Source of the DNA: Closterium sp. Naga37s-1
Lineage: Eukaryota; Streptophyta; Zygnematophyceae; Desmidiales; Closteriaceae
DNA length: 64,000 bases
Direction of reading: 5' to 3'
Assembly: GCA_947471745.1 (NCBI GenBank)
Contig: CANJKZ010000142.1
Span: forward strand, 1,364,001-1,428,000
Numbering within the stretch: the stretch's first letter is position 1; every line of letters begins with the position of its first letter. The notes under the pieces are model-generated. The model was not told the origin of the DNA, did not search any database, and saw nothing but the letters and a program-made list of their open reading frames with translations. Below are positions 12,100 through 23,490 of the stretch, one piece after another. A program made the translations under genes and the position numbers.

Positions 12100-12560
12100 T
12101 CAGGTGGGGAAGCTGTTAAGGCAGCGGGCTACGGGTGAGGCGGCGGTTCTGTGCAGTTCTGTGCGGTTATGTGCAGTACTGTGCGGTTCTGTGAGGTTCA
12201 ATGCGGTGGAGAGGACTGGGTGGGGCAGCTGATTCCGGGTGAGGTGCCTGGAACGGGTGGGGCAGCAGGTTTCCAGGTGGGGCGGCGGTTGTCAGGTCTG
12301 GGGCGGTGGTTTTCAGGTGGGGAAGCTGTTAAGGCGGCGGTTCTGTGCGGTTCTGTGCAGTTATGTGCGGTTCTGTGCGGTTCAATGCGGTGGAGAGGAC
12401 TGGGTGGGGCGGCTGATCCCGGGTGAGGTGCCTGGAACGGGTGGGGCAGCAGGTTTCCAGGTGGGGCGGCGGTTGTCAGGTCTGGGGCGGCGGTTTTCAG
12501 GTCTGGGGCGGCGGGTTTCCAAGTTCGGCGGCGGTTTTCAGGTCTGTAATGGCGGGTTTT
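12100..12560. repeat. 184-bp tandem duplication in E2 leader
   Basis: Two copies of a unit of about 184 bp; for example GGTGGAGAGGACTGGGTGGG occurs near 12205 and 12389. Each contains shorter GTGCGGTTCT-type repeats. It is untranslated leader of E2 with no gene. Confidence 0.8.
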
Positions 12561-12950
12561 CAGGTCTGGGGGGCGGTTAAGACGGTGGGCTGCACGTGCG
12601 CGCGGCCGCGACGTACTAGCGCGAAGCTGCGGGTGCGACTAAGGCTGCGCGCGCAGCTACGCGCGTTCGTCTGCTGCGCGCTAGAGGGCTGGGGGGAAAC
12701 GCGCGGGGTAAAACGAGTGGGGCGCGGGGCAGAAAACGAGTGACGCACGGCAAAAACGGGTGGGGCGCAGGGCAGAAACGGGTGACGCGCGATGTCGACG
12801 GGGGGGCGCGACCTACTCGGGCTCTACGGGGCAGGGCGCTTCGGGCTATGGGTCGCTACGAGGCGCGCGGGTGGTGGGCCCATAGACTATCGAGAGAAAT
12901 TTCGCCTAAGGGAAAAATTGCCTAGGGGAAAAATCGCCTAAGGGAAACCT

Positions 12951-12962
12951 AGCTCTATACCA
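12951..12962 (-). other. E2 primer-binding site
   Basis: TGGTATAGAGCT in element orientation, directly adjacent to the 5' LTR. It resembles the TGGTATCAGAGC site complementary to initiator Met-tRNA used by plant copia elements, with differences after the sixth base. Confidence 0.7.
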
Positions 12963-13093
12963 TGTTACGATAAAAATGAATTGATAGAAAATGTGAAGTA
13001 CAACCCTAGATATAGCAAACCCTAATCATGCAAGTAAGTAGAAACGTAACACCTAGACTAACCTAAACAACACATATAAAATATATGTTGACA
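12963..13093 (-). repeat. E2 5' LTR
   Basis: 131 bp; matches 6291-6417 except for two substitutions and a 4-bp duplication. Confidence 0.9.
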
Positions 13094-13975
13094 TATCCAC
13101 CAATCCAGCATAGCATGTGCTGACACTCGGGTTTGCGCACAGCCCTTTGCATGAGAAAAACACGGTACTGCGCTTTGAACGCATCAACGACTCCGTTCAT
13201 GTGAGGCATGCACATAGCGGGAACGGCGCCAGACACATTCACAAACCGCATACAAAGGAGGTGCTCCACCGGAAAGCCGTGCTCCACGGTCGGCGGGGAC
13301 ACGGGCGCGGTGATGCGATGCCCATCGTTGCACACAAGGACGGCAACTCTCCTGTCCTTGCTGAAGTGATCGTCGTTTATCTTGTCCATGTACTCCGTGA
13401 AGATCTGAACCCAAACACAACACGTAGTACGAAACTCCATTAGAATCCCGCTCTGACGTTACCCATAAAAAGCGCCATCAGGCTCCCACATCGCGAGTTT
13501 CAATGCAACAGCTCTCACGTACATCGGGGGTAAGTCTTCCGCTCTTCGTGTAGCGCACGACCACCTCGGATTCACCCGACCTGCTCCCACTGTTTTCTGG
13601 GCGCTCATCCGGCCGCAGTACGACGAGAGGCAACGCAGTGCAGTTGCCGGCCGTGTTGAAGAGGATGCCAACTGTGATGACGCGCTCGCCGCATATGAGA
13701 CTACGGGGATAGTTCTGGAGTGACCACTTCGGCAGCCGTGAAGGAAGGAAGTGTATTTCGACAAACCAAAACACATCATCAGGTCGCGCCTTCATCTCCA
13801 GGATGAGACCCTTGATACTAGCCATCCTGATATGCGGGGTTGACTTTCGGAACCGTGTCAAACAGGTATAAGAAATGCAAAACCGATATGCAGTATGGAG
13901 TTGAGCCCGCTTCTTATGTGAAACTGCACGGCTAACATGAACTGCACTCCACCAGTGCCTGCCAGGGAACCGCAA
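13063..13975 (-). pseudogene. Tigger/pogo-like transposase relic, catalytic region
   Basis: Minus strand; the part before 13094 belongs to E2. Segments in order: PDDVFWFVEIH (canonical family text is 'pdDVfNvDETgl'), GERVITVGILFNTAGN followed by ALPLVVLRP (canonical 'KERVTVLLC.N..G..klPPLVIgk'), IFTEYMDKIN and RRVAVLVCND (canonical 'ilLlvDN'), and MPHMNGVVDAFKAQYR (canonical 'QPlDQGvI.aFKa.YR'). This succession is characteristic of DDE_1 transposases of the Tc1/mariner superfamily. All three catalytic Asp positions appear substituted (Val, Cys, Met by my alignment). A frameshift lies near 13600 and TAA is at 13459-13461. The N-terminal CENP-B-type HTH was not found. The gene continues at 5693-6285 beyond E2. 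Confidence 0.68.
13094..13098. repeat. E2 target site duplication, right copy (TATCC)
   Basis: Identical to 6286-6290. Confidence 0.93.
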
Positions 13976-14699
13976 CCCAACGCCGATAAAAAACGAACTT
14001 GGTCACACCAGATGTAACACAACCATTGGCCAGTTACAGCAGCGTCAAACGCAAATCCACGCAAACGCAATCGAAACGAACGAACGTATCCCAGACCATG
14101 AAATCCAACACCACAACATCACAAAAACCCTCTACAAGCACACGAACTCACCTAGCTCACTAACGAACGCACAGCACACCTGCACAGCTACCAAGGGACT
14201 TGACGCGTTGCAATTGGTCAACCCGAGCGGACATTAAGCCACCCACTCAAATATTGACCAACCACGTACAGACCCGTTGGTTCCAGCTTAACCAGATACA
14301 CAAAACCGCAAACAAGGACCACAATTCTGAGGCACGCCAATGCCAATGGAAATGCATACCACAATAGTACGCGATAATGCTCGGATAGAACCAACCGAAC
14401 AAATCAATCCTTGTATCGTAACAAACAACAACTTGCGACATTACCACATAGGGCCTAACAGAAATCCTATCCATTGCAACAACACATGTTTGCTCTATAT
14501 GGACCATCAGTACAACGCCTACATTCACAATGCTCGATGCAGTTTATTGCAAACGTTCAAAAAAGCGTTACAAAAGCACGCAAGCCCATCCAAACCCATA
14601 ATGGTCAAATAGAAAACAAAGCCCAAAACCAAAACACACGCCCACGAACAAAACAAAAGCTGCGACATTAACCTATCACGATCTTGCTAACACAACGCC
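13976..14699. other. Intergenic stretch between two transposase relics
   Basis: AT-richer DNA with many ACGCAAA/ACCGCAAA words (for example near 14055 and 14305) and no open frame resembling a known family. It may contain decayed N-terminal coding sequence of the Tigger-like relic or the 3' end of the Plavaka-like gene. Confidence 0.4.
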
Positions 14700-17600
14700 T
14701 TACTCATACAACAAGAACTTGTTCAGCAACAAAACCTTGGAGTTGCTGTAAGAGGGGCACACATGCACCACTCGCAATATGCTTTCCACCTCCATTACAG
14801 CGTATCTGCCGTCATCTCGTCTGGGGCAGAGCTGCTTGCATGTGGTCAGCGGACACTGTCCAACCTCCTCGTAATACCTCAGGTACACGAATGCCTTCCT
14901 AGCACCATCTTCGTCAGTTGTGGTGAAGATGCACAGACACTTTGCGTACCACTCTCCTTTGCATGTGGAATCCATGACTGCCACGTCTGAGAACCATTTC
15001 TCTCTTGGAGAGGCCTTAACGAACGTCCCTTTGGGTACTAAAGCTCCTCCACGGGTCCGTGGAATGGCCAGAGCGTTGTGCACCTGCATACGAAACCGCA
15101 ACTCAGTCGCAAGTCACCTCATCAGGTTATGGTAAACCGGAATCATGGTCAACGGCTGAAAATGATCCCATCTCCAACAGTGAAACATTTTAATATCTTA
15201 CCTGCACTGCGGCCCCACTCAACCCAAGAGCTTCAATTTCTGCACTCAGAAACAGCATCTCCTCCCCCAATGCACAAATGAACTCCGTCATTACTGCATC
15301 TGGTGGACCGCATACCCGCATTGCACGAAACTTCTTGGTCACCACAAGTTCCTTGGTGCGAGCAGCCTGCCATCAATAACCAACCAGGACCGGGATTGCA
15401 AAGGGTTTATATAACGCGCTTGCCCGCATAACATCGCCTGCACCCACTATGCACCCCTCCATCCAATGTACGCACCTCACGTAAAGCAGAGACGTATTGC
15501 CGACCACCACCCGCATCCGCAGCCACTTCTCTAATCCCGTGCTGCACATCTTCTTCCACAATACATCGTGGAATGTCCTTCCAGTTGCTCCCCCTCACGG
15601 GTGTCTTCACTGTGCTTTTGTGCGTCCGTTATCACATCTCAGTGTTGTAGTGGTGAGGCATCCCCCATGTCACGACGTTCTCTAGCAGGTGTTTTTGGCA
15701 GTACCCAGTGCGACTTCTGATTCTTGAAAGCCCGTGGCAGCAAATCCGCGAGTCTGTGTGACAAGGCCGAGTCAAATGGCCGAATACCCCACACATTAGT
15801 CACACATGTGTCCACGCCACAATCCAACTGAGATGTTGCACACAGAAACGTGCAGAACACAACAAACTCGGAACAGTGTCTTACTTGATAGCATGTTGTC
15901 ATGCAATAGCGAGCATAGTCTGGGTGTGCGATTCAACGCCCAAGAAGGCCTTGTAAAACACGGCATATATGCGGAAAGCGCGGACCTGAAGCGCACGCAG
16001 CTCTCCAGCCTTGTCCGTCTTGGTAGCACTTTGATCTGCGATCAGTATGGGCACGATCTGCATCATGCTCCGGTGCTCGAATGCCGCGTAGTTTGCGCCT
16101 GAGCGGAAAAACGAGTTCCCTCCAGGTATACAAAGGAGGACGCTCGGCGTGTCTCGTTTCACCCCCTTCTTGCACCTGCGATGTAGAGGACATGATAACA
16201 ACCAAATCAAACAATGTTCACTGGTTCGCGGGTAAGCAGATATCAATCGTTACAACCCCGCGTCTCAGAAACCCATCTCACCTCTCCAATATGCGCATTT
16301 CGGCCATGCCTAGCGTAGACAGGAATTCATCCATCATGTGGATGAACACCCCTGAGTCCAGGACGTACAACGTGTCGGCGAGGCATGCCAAGTACACGTT
16401 TCCCCAATCGGTGTCCGCGAAATTCCATCATTGAAGGACGCACTTAGCACATGGCAGTAATAAAAGTCAACGGCAACGCTCAGGTTATAATACGAATGCC
16501 AACACCCTGAACGTTATACATGAGGTACACCCATGTTGATAGGATGTGTTGACCATGCACTCCTGATTTTCTTGGCGTCCTTCTTCTCGCATGCCAAAAT
16601 TCTGCGAACAATTACTCGCTGCTTGTGCGGCGTCCTTAGGATCAGTTGTGCCGACCAGGCGAGTAAGCTCACCCTCCTTGGCGTAAGATGTGGTACATGG
16701 CCGATGAGTGCCCTGTTGAAGCGTCGCAGACGCTCTGCATGATTCCGGAAAGTCGCCAGGTATTCCAAAGAGGCAAGGGATCGCTTTTATAGCATCACCC
16801 GATGAGTCAGGCACATAGAAGAACCTGATCGGAGAGCTGCAAATATCACAATGCAAAGGACATGTACCGGGCATTGTGAGGTCAGCATGTAGTATACAGA
16901 CATGCAAGTATGCACTGTGCAGTATGGCATGCAGAAAATAAGCAGACGGCATGCGTGATGTGTCTGCATATTAATGCATACCAGGCATACTCCCTCATTA
17001 GAGGCGCGAGTATGATCTTCATTGCCTCCTGGAAGACCCGCGTTTTCTCGGTGGATGAAGCCCATTCAGGTGGAAACGGCAGCACCCCCACTAGAGTGTG
17101 GCCCGGTTCTAGCCACCGCAGCTCCTCTGGGATGTTAACGAGCGTAATCAGCACAAGCCATGCATTCCGCCTTCCATTCCCGGACGCTTGGGTGCTGTCG
17201 CTGTACACGATGACGCCCAAAATCAGGGCGCTGTCGTCGTTCACCTCGCGCTGTACGTGAAAACAAATCGCCAATGGATGTTATCAATAAATACCAATTT
17301 CAGCCGACCTTATGAAACAAGGTGTGTTAGTTCAAAGCAAAAAATGCATACATGTGTTGCATGCATCCACTCCCCCGTTTCAGGTCCTTGGTAGACGCGC
17401 TGCTTGCTGTTCTCGCATGTGATAGTCGCTGGTTTCGTTATGAAACCCTCTTTCGTGATGAATGTGCGTGCTAGCTTCTTCACAAGCTGCAGCGGAGTTT
17501 CTATTAATACGCGTATATCCGTGAAAAAAAAAACAGAAAAACAATGCAGGATTTACATATACAAGTATATCTTACCATCTTTGTATCACGATAATGAAGC

Positions 17601-18159
17601 AACAGCTTCTGTTGTACTCCTTTGGGCCCAAACACCACAATCTCCTCAGTTTTCCAAGGCACCATGTCTGGTGGGGCACGGGCCTTACCCCAACGCCTTA
17701 CATCCACATAGTTCCGCCATCGGCGAAGGGCCCTTAGGTTGAACCTCGGGTTTCTGAAAATGTTGAGCAGACGATTAACTTCCCTTCGAGACAAGTCAGC
17801 GTCACGGAAGAAACGATACAGCTCTGTGAGAGTGTCAAACACTTCATCATCGTCCGAAACCTCAGAGCAGGTGGACACGTCATCGCTTGCCTCGACATCG
17901 TTGCCGGATCGCTCCCTCCATCGACTTGTAGAGGAGCGTCGCTGACAGGCCGGGAATCACGCCTCGCCCTAGAACGAGGTGGAGTGCTCTGCCTGCGCCC
18001 GCCATAGCAATCCCTTGCGTGCAGGTATGCGTCCAATAGAAGCTCGTCGAGATTACGCTTCAGCTTCTCAGCGCATTTCTCTTTATTAGACAAATGAGAC
18101 TGCAACGTGTTGTCGTCCTTAAAAACAGTACGGCAGGCACCGCATCTGTTGCCGGTCAT
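14700..18159 (-). pseudogene. Plavaka-like DNA transposase relic, multi-exon
   Basis: Minus-strand pieces follow the order known for Plavaka-type (CACTA-related) transposases. N-terminal zinc finger MTGNRCGACRTVF (C6, C9, H22, C29). LYRFFRDADLSRREVNRLL, then FGPKGVQQKLLLHYRDTKM ending at a GT donor (about 17566-17878). LQLVKKLARTF...VYQGPETGEW (about 17340-17490). LILGVIVYSDSTQ, then LVLITLVNIPEELRW (about 17030-17250). LADTLYVLDSGVFIHMMDEF (about 16280-16390). SGANYAAFEHRSMMQIVP (about 15930-16190). VVTWGMPHHYNTEM followed by RTHKSTVKTPVR (about 15560-15700). A C-terminal YEEVGQCPL...ILRVVHVCP block (14715-15101). Damage: the frame changes near 17880-17950, and TGA and TAA stand directly after YNTEM. 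Several GT-AG introns are still readable. Function if intact: cut-and-paste transposase. The family call rests on recalled motif order, not on a search. Confidence 0.68.
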
Positions 18160-18911
18160 GCTGAGAAACGAAAACCCTAAAGGAGCTATTGTGAGAAGTG
18201 AATATCCGAGTCTGCTTGGGTATGCGTTTTACACCTTGCCAAACGAACAGGGCTGGCGTCTTGCGTTATTGGCTAAGCCGTTTACCGCATACCACGCGTT
18301 CGAGATAGTTGGGATCGCGAACCTGCGCTGTTGTATGCTTCCCTCCAGAACCTTCTAGAACATTTACTGGCTGCAGCATACGAGAACACGGACATGTTTG
18401 TGGGTTGTTTTGTTTAGATGTTTCCTATTTTAACAACTATTACGTTTCGTAACACACCGTGTAACACCTTTTCTCGTCTATGCAGTTGCGCGCCAACCTT
18501 TCGCGTCCACGGAATTGATCCACACGCTCGGTTCACCAATGAATGACGAGATTCGTGGGCCCTTTTAGACAAGTTACGAGAACCCTTACAGCACCACACA
18601 TCGTTCATGTAGACCAATCAGCGCGCGATTCCACTGAAGAGGAAATTCGTCTGTTACAAGAAAACAAATTGAAGCCTGCAATCCGAACTGAGGCCGGGCA
18701 ATTCGGTTTGCGCCACGCGGATGGATGCTTTCTTACCTCAGCATGCCTCAGTTTCGGTAAACCAAGCATGGTGACGTGACACTTGTCCCACACCTCCCCT
18801 CTCTTGGATGGTAGATCGCAAAACCAGGGGTTCTATGGCTTGTAGATTCTAGGCTTTAGTAGTATTGTTGAATCCAATTCCTAGCTTCATTTACGTGCCT
18901 CTGTAGCAGGG
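18160..18911. other. Region upstream of the Plavaka-like relic, no gene recognised
   Basis: Only short open frames. ACCGCATACC occurs near 18285. It lies between the divergent Plavaka-like relic (minus) and the plus-strand C48-like gene; E3 is inserted at its right end, so it may hold a shared 5' region. Confidence 0.4.
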
Positions 18912-18916
18912 TTAGT
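18912..18916. repeat. E3 target site duplication, left copy (TTAGT)
   Basis: TTAGT abuts the 5' LTR and recurs at 25966-25970. Confidence 0.93.
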
Positions 18917-19039
18917 TGTCAGAACTATATTGTAGGCTGTAGTGGGGCACTCCTTATGGGATACAGTCCTGTTAGGTTTTGCCTATACAAACCCTGTACT
19001 GTCCTGTTTCTAGTCATTCTCGTTTCATACTTTGTGACA
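18917..19039 (+). repeat. E3 5' LTR
   Basis: 123 bp, TGTCAGAAC...TTTGTGACA; one A/G difference from the 3' LTR. Confidence 0.93.
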
Positions 19040-19051
19040 TGGTTTCAGAGC
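19040..19051 (+). other. E3 primer-binding site
   Basis: TGGTTTCAGAGC follows the LTR without a gap; one mismatch to the TGGTATCAGAGC type complementary to initiator Met-tRNA. Confidence 0.8.
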
Positions 19052-19099
19052 AGGTTCCCTAGTGGGAACGTTTTTTTTAGGGCCCACCGTGTTAAAGTT

Positions 19100-19860
19100 T
19101 TTTTTTTACTGCCCTACTCGAGACGCGCGTCGCGCCTGCCTCGCCCTAGTGCCACCCTTAGCGGCGCTGCCCTTTGCGGCCCGTCACGCCCTTTCCCTAC
19201 GGCCCGTCGAGGCCCGATCTCACCGCCGTTAGCGGCCCGCCCTCTAGTCGCCGCCCTTAGCGGCCCGCCCTGCAATCGCCGCCCTTAGTGGCCCGCCCTG
19301 CCGTCACCGCCCTTAGCGGCCCGCCCTGCCGTCGCCGCCCTTGCGGCCTGCCCGCCCCGTCGTCGCGGCCCTGCCTACCCTGCCGCCCGTCGCGACCCTG
19401 CTTTGCCGGCCGCCGCGGCCCTGCCCTGCCGCCCTACGTCGCGGCCCCTGAACTGCAGCCGCCGTCGCGGCCCCTGACCTGCCGCCCCACGTCGCGGCCC
19501 CTGACCTGCAGCAGCCGTTGCCCCTGCTGCCGCCGTAGCGGCCCTGCTGCCGCCGTCGAGCCTGCAGCCGCCGGTGCGACCGCCGCCGTCGTCGCCGCTG
19601 AGGCCCCGCCGTCGCGGCCCTGCCCTGCCGCCCTGACGCGGCCCTAACCTTGCAGCCGAGTCGCAGCCCTGCCCTGCCGCCTCGTCGCGGCCCTCCTTGT
19701 CGCGGCCCCTGCCCTGCCGACGCGCCACGGCCCTGCCCCACCAGTCGCGGCCTCTACCCTCCCCTCTGGCCCCTGGTAAGCGCACCGCCGCACCCACGCC
19801 GCCCTGTCGAGCAGCGCCGCCTTGCCGAGCCCCGCCGCCCTGCCGAGTCGCGCTGATACT
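19100..19860. repeat. GC-rich minisatellite leader of E3
   Basis: Untranslated leader built from degenerate repeats of the type GCGGCCCGCCCTGCCGTC. Open frames on both strands here are by-products of the composition (Arg/Ala/Pro/Gly), not genes. Confidence 0.75.
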
Positions 19861-20362
19861 GCTGCTGCTGCTGCTAGGCTACTGCTGCTGCTCCTGCTGT
19901 CATGGCTAGCCCTAATGTCCTTACCTTCGATGCTGAGGGTCGAGCAGTCGATTTCGAAGTCTGGGTCGATGATCTGCAGCTTTTCCTGCAGTGTGACTCT
20001 AGGGACGGAGTCTCACTGTTCGATCACACGTCCGACGTCTCTGTTGCACCTGCTGCCGATGCTGATAGTGCAGTTCGCTCGCAGTGGACCACGCGCGATG
20101 CTGCTGCCCGTCTAGCTGTCCGTAGTCACCTGCCGTCTGCTGAGCGCGCGCACTTTAGCCAGTACAAGACTGCTCAGACTCTGTACGACGTTGTTGTTGC
20201 GCGCTACTCCTCCCCTGCCACTGCTGCCCTTAGCCGCCTCATGCTGCCGTACCCGTTCCCTGACCTAGCCGCCTTTGCCACAGTCACTGACCTCATTACG
20301 CACCTCCGCACTAGTGACACCCGCTACCGCGCCGCGCTTCCTCCCGAGTTCTGCGCCAAGAA

Positions 20363-20384
20363 CCCCCCCCCCCCCCCCCCCCCC
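20363..20384. repeat. C22 homopolymer
   Basis: Twenty-two consecutive C in the Gag frame where E9 has CCCTCCCC; the length change breaks the frame. Confidence 0.9.
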
Positions 20385-22899
20385 GATGTACATCACCCTC
20401 TACTACCTCGTCACCCGGCTCCCTGACTCCTTTCGCTCGGTCAGGGACCACTTCCTCTCCCTTTGCCCCACCACACTCACCGTTGACCTCCTCGAGCAGC
20501 TAAGAAGAGTATAGTCGCTGTCGGAGCCTCTCGTGGTGACCCTCGTGCTACTTTCTTTGAGGGGTGCTCCCCCGTCCCCCTTTTGCCCTCTGTTGCCTCT
20601 GCTGCTGCTGTCGACCTCGTTGGCACTGAGTCGGTCGGCGCTGCGTCTGCTCCTAGTGGGAGGCGCCGCAGCAGCAGGAGCAAGGGGGGCAAGGGTGCTG
20701 GAGGAGACGGCGGGGGCGGCGGTGGTGGCGGTGGAGGCGGCGGAGGGGGTGGGGGTGGAGGTGGGGGTGGTGGAGGGAGTGGGGGCTTCGGTGGCGGTGG
20801 TGGAGGAGGAGGTGGCGGCGGAGGCGGCAGTGGGGGAGGCGGCGGCGGCAGCGGCAGTGGGGGTGGCGGCGGCGGTGGTGCTGGTCGGGGTGGCGCTGTG
20901 CAGCGGGGAGGCTTTGGTGGTGGCCAGCGCCAGCAGCAGCAGCGTTCTCGTGAGACCCTGTCGCCCCAGCAGCTTCGTGAGTGGTACGCTGGGTGTGGGA
21001 GGTCTGGGGGTGCTGGTCCCTGCGCTTATGTTCTCCGCACCGGCGAGCGCAGTGGGGAGACGTGCGGAGGGCCGCACGCCACGCACCGTTGTTTCGGCCG
21101 CCTGACTGATGCCTGGCGTGCACAGTTTGCTGACGCCACCGAGCTCCCTCGCTGGGGTGATCTGCTTAGGTCGGGAGTTGCTATCTTTTATCTTGATTAT
21201 GATGCTATCCTTGCTGCTATGTATGATGTGACTATAAGTGCTGAGGGTGACTGTTACCTGTGTGTTCCGCCCGACCCGGACATTGAGGCTGCTGCTCTAG
21301 GTGCTAGTGAGTCTGCTGCTCCAGGTGCTGGTGAGTCTGCTCTCTCAGGTACCGCGTCGGCTCAGGTCTTGCACACTTTCACCCTTGACTCGGGTGCTTC
21401 CCGCTCCTTCTTTCGCGACTGCACCACACTCTCGCCGCTCAGTCGGCCAGTGGCAGTCTCTCTGACTGACCTCTCTGGGGGTCCGGTCCTTGCACACTCC
21501 TCCACCGTTCTGCCGTGTCCGGCGGTCCCGTCTGGCTCTCTATGTGGCTTCCACCTCCCCTCGTTCTCCACGAACTTGGTGAGTGGAGCTGACCTTCAGG
21601 ACGCGTGGGTTGACCAGTTCACTCCTGGAGGTCAGCGGGTGACCCACTGTTCGTGTACTCGGACGGGCCGGCACCTGGCCACGTTCACCCGTCAGCCTGG
21701 GTCGAGCCTGTACACCCTGACTACCGTGTCTCCTCCGGTTGCTGAGTCTAGTCAGGTAGCCGCGTCGGGTCAGGTGTTTACTGCAGCGTCCCGGTCTGGT
21801 CCTCAGTCTGCCCCCTGCTCGTGTCGCCTCCTGTCTCACCAGACTCTCCTCTAGCACCACCGTCTTGGTCACCCCTCCCTGCCTCGTCTCCGAGGCATGG
21901 CCTCCCGTGTCCTTGTCACTGGTCTTCCCCGGGGCCTGCCCCTACCTGCGTTCCTTGCGTCGAGGGGCGGCAGCGCGCCGCTCCTCACTCCTCCGAGTTC
22001 CCTCCGACAGAGGCTCCCCTGCAGACTCTTCACATGGACGTGTGGGGCCCAGCCCGCGTCCGTGGACAGGGTCTCAAGCGCTACTTTCTGCTGGTTGTTG
22101 ACGACTAATCGTGTTACACCACAGTCTTCCCCTTGCGTCGCAAGGGTGAGGTCACTGAGGTGTTGATCGACTGGATCCGCGGTGCCCGTCGTCAGCTCAG
22201 CGAGACTTTCGGCTCGGACCTTCCTGTTCTGCGTCTGCACTCCGACAGAGGTGGAGAGTTTTCCTCCGACCTTCTGCGAGCCTTCTGTCGTGCGGAGGGC
22301 ATCCGCCAGACGTTCACGCTTCTGGCATCTCCGCAGCAAAATGGGATTGCTGAGCGCCGCATTGGCATGGTCATGGACGTCGCTCGTACGTCCATGATCC
22401 ATGCGGCTGCTCCCTGTTTTCTGTGGCCGTTCGCGGTTCAGTACGCTGCGCATCAGCTCAACCTCCATCCCCGGGTCTCCATGCCAGAGACCACACCTAC
22501 TCTGCAGTGGACGGGGAAGGTTGGCGATGCGTCTGCGTTCCGTGTCTGGGGATCTCGAGCTTTCGTCCGCGACTTGTCTGCGGACAAGCTGTCCTCCCAT
22601 GCTGTTCCCTGCGTCTTCCTTGGCTTCCCCCCTGACGCGCCTGGTTGGCAGTTTTACCACCCCACCTCGCGCCGTGTTCTGTCCTCTCAGGACGTCACGT
22701 TTGACGAGTCGGTTCCTTACTACCGTCTCTTCCCCTACCGCACTGCCCCCCTCCCCCCCCCCGCCGCTCTTCCTAGCGACAGGTCCTCCCCAGGTAGACC
22801 CCCTTCCCCCTCAGGGTCCTGCCCCCTCAGGTGTGTCCCAGGTAGACGCAGTCGAGCCTGTCGAGGTAGCTGTTGACTCTGGTACTGCTAGGGGTGCTG

Positions 22900-23490
22900 A
22901 GCCTGAGCGTGCGGCGCCTGGGTGTGCTGAGCCTGAGCGTGCGGAGCCTGGGGGTGCTGAGCCTGGGGGTGCTGAGCCTGGGGGTGCTGAGCCTGGGGGT
23001 GCTGAGCCAGGGGGTGCTGAGCCTGGGGGTGCTGAGTCTGGGAGTGCTGAGCCTGGGGGTGCTGAGCCTGCGGGTGCTGAGCCTGCGCGTGTGGAGTCTG
23101 GAGGTGCTGAGCCTGGAGGTCCTTCGGGTGCTTCGTCGCGGCGGGAGCCACTCTCTCCACAGCAGCTGCGCGAATGGTTTGCTCGGCGCTGGAGCCGTGC
23201 TGCTGGCACTGGAGGTCCTGCTCTCACTGGAGCTGCTGGAGGTGCTGGAGCCACTGGTCCGGGAGGTGCTCGTACTGGAGGTACTGGAGCTGCTGGGCCA
23301 GGTGGTGCTGCTGGAGCTGGAGCTTCTGGAGGTGATGGAGCAGGCAGTGCTGCTGGAGCGGGTGCTGCTGGAGGTGCTGGAGCTGGAGCTACTGGAGCTG
23401 CTGGCAGTGCTGCTGGAGCCGGTGCTCCTGGAGGTGCTGGAACTGCTGGAGGTACTGCTGGAGCTGGTGGTGCTGCTGGAGTTTGAGCTG
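22900..23490 (+). repeat. GAEPGG- and Gly/Ala-coding minisatellites (E3)
   Basis: Tandem 15-bp units of the type GGGGGTGCTGAGCCT (about 22915-23130) are followed by GGTGCTGGAGCT-type units (about 23200-23490). They form the variable linker between integrase and RT. Similar linkers lie in E1, E6, E8 and E9. Confidence 0.8.

Larger units (their letters stand above)
6291..13093 (-). mobile_element. Copia element E2, complete LTR to LTR, inside the Tigger-like relic
   Basis: Minus-strand Ty1/copia element bounded by 127-bp and 131-bp LTRs and a TATCC target duplication. The pol frame is one uninterrupted 1653-codon ORF. No capsid (Gag N-terminal) domain was found between the ORF start and the 5' LTR; that 1.4 kb holds tandem repeats instead. 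E2 therefore looks pol-intact but Gag-less and would need Gag in trans. The LTRs differ by two substitutions and one 4-bp indel, so the insertion is fairly recent. It belongs to a subfamily distinct from E1/E3/E8/E9: the LTR differs and the linker is Gln/Glu-rich. Confidence 0.93.

Noticed and set aside
20403..21123. Long Ser/Thr/Pro- or His-rich open frames opposite the Gly-rich tracts (also 57467-57715, 60292-60477, 40364-41053)
   Set aside because: They are antisense or off-frame readings of GC-rich repeats inside copia coding regions and carry no domain.
22873..23160. Regular 15-bp repeats that could be taken for a CRISPR-like array
   Set aside because: Repeats are contiguous without spacers and code GAEPG in the copia linker.
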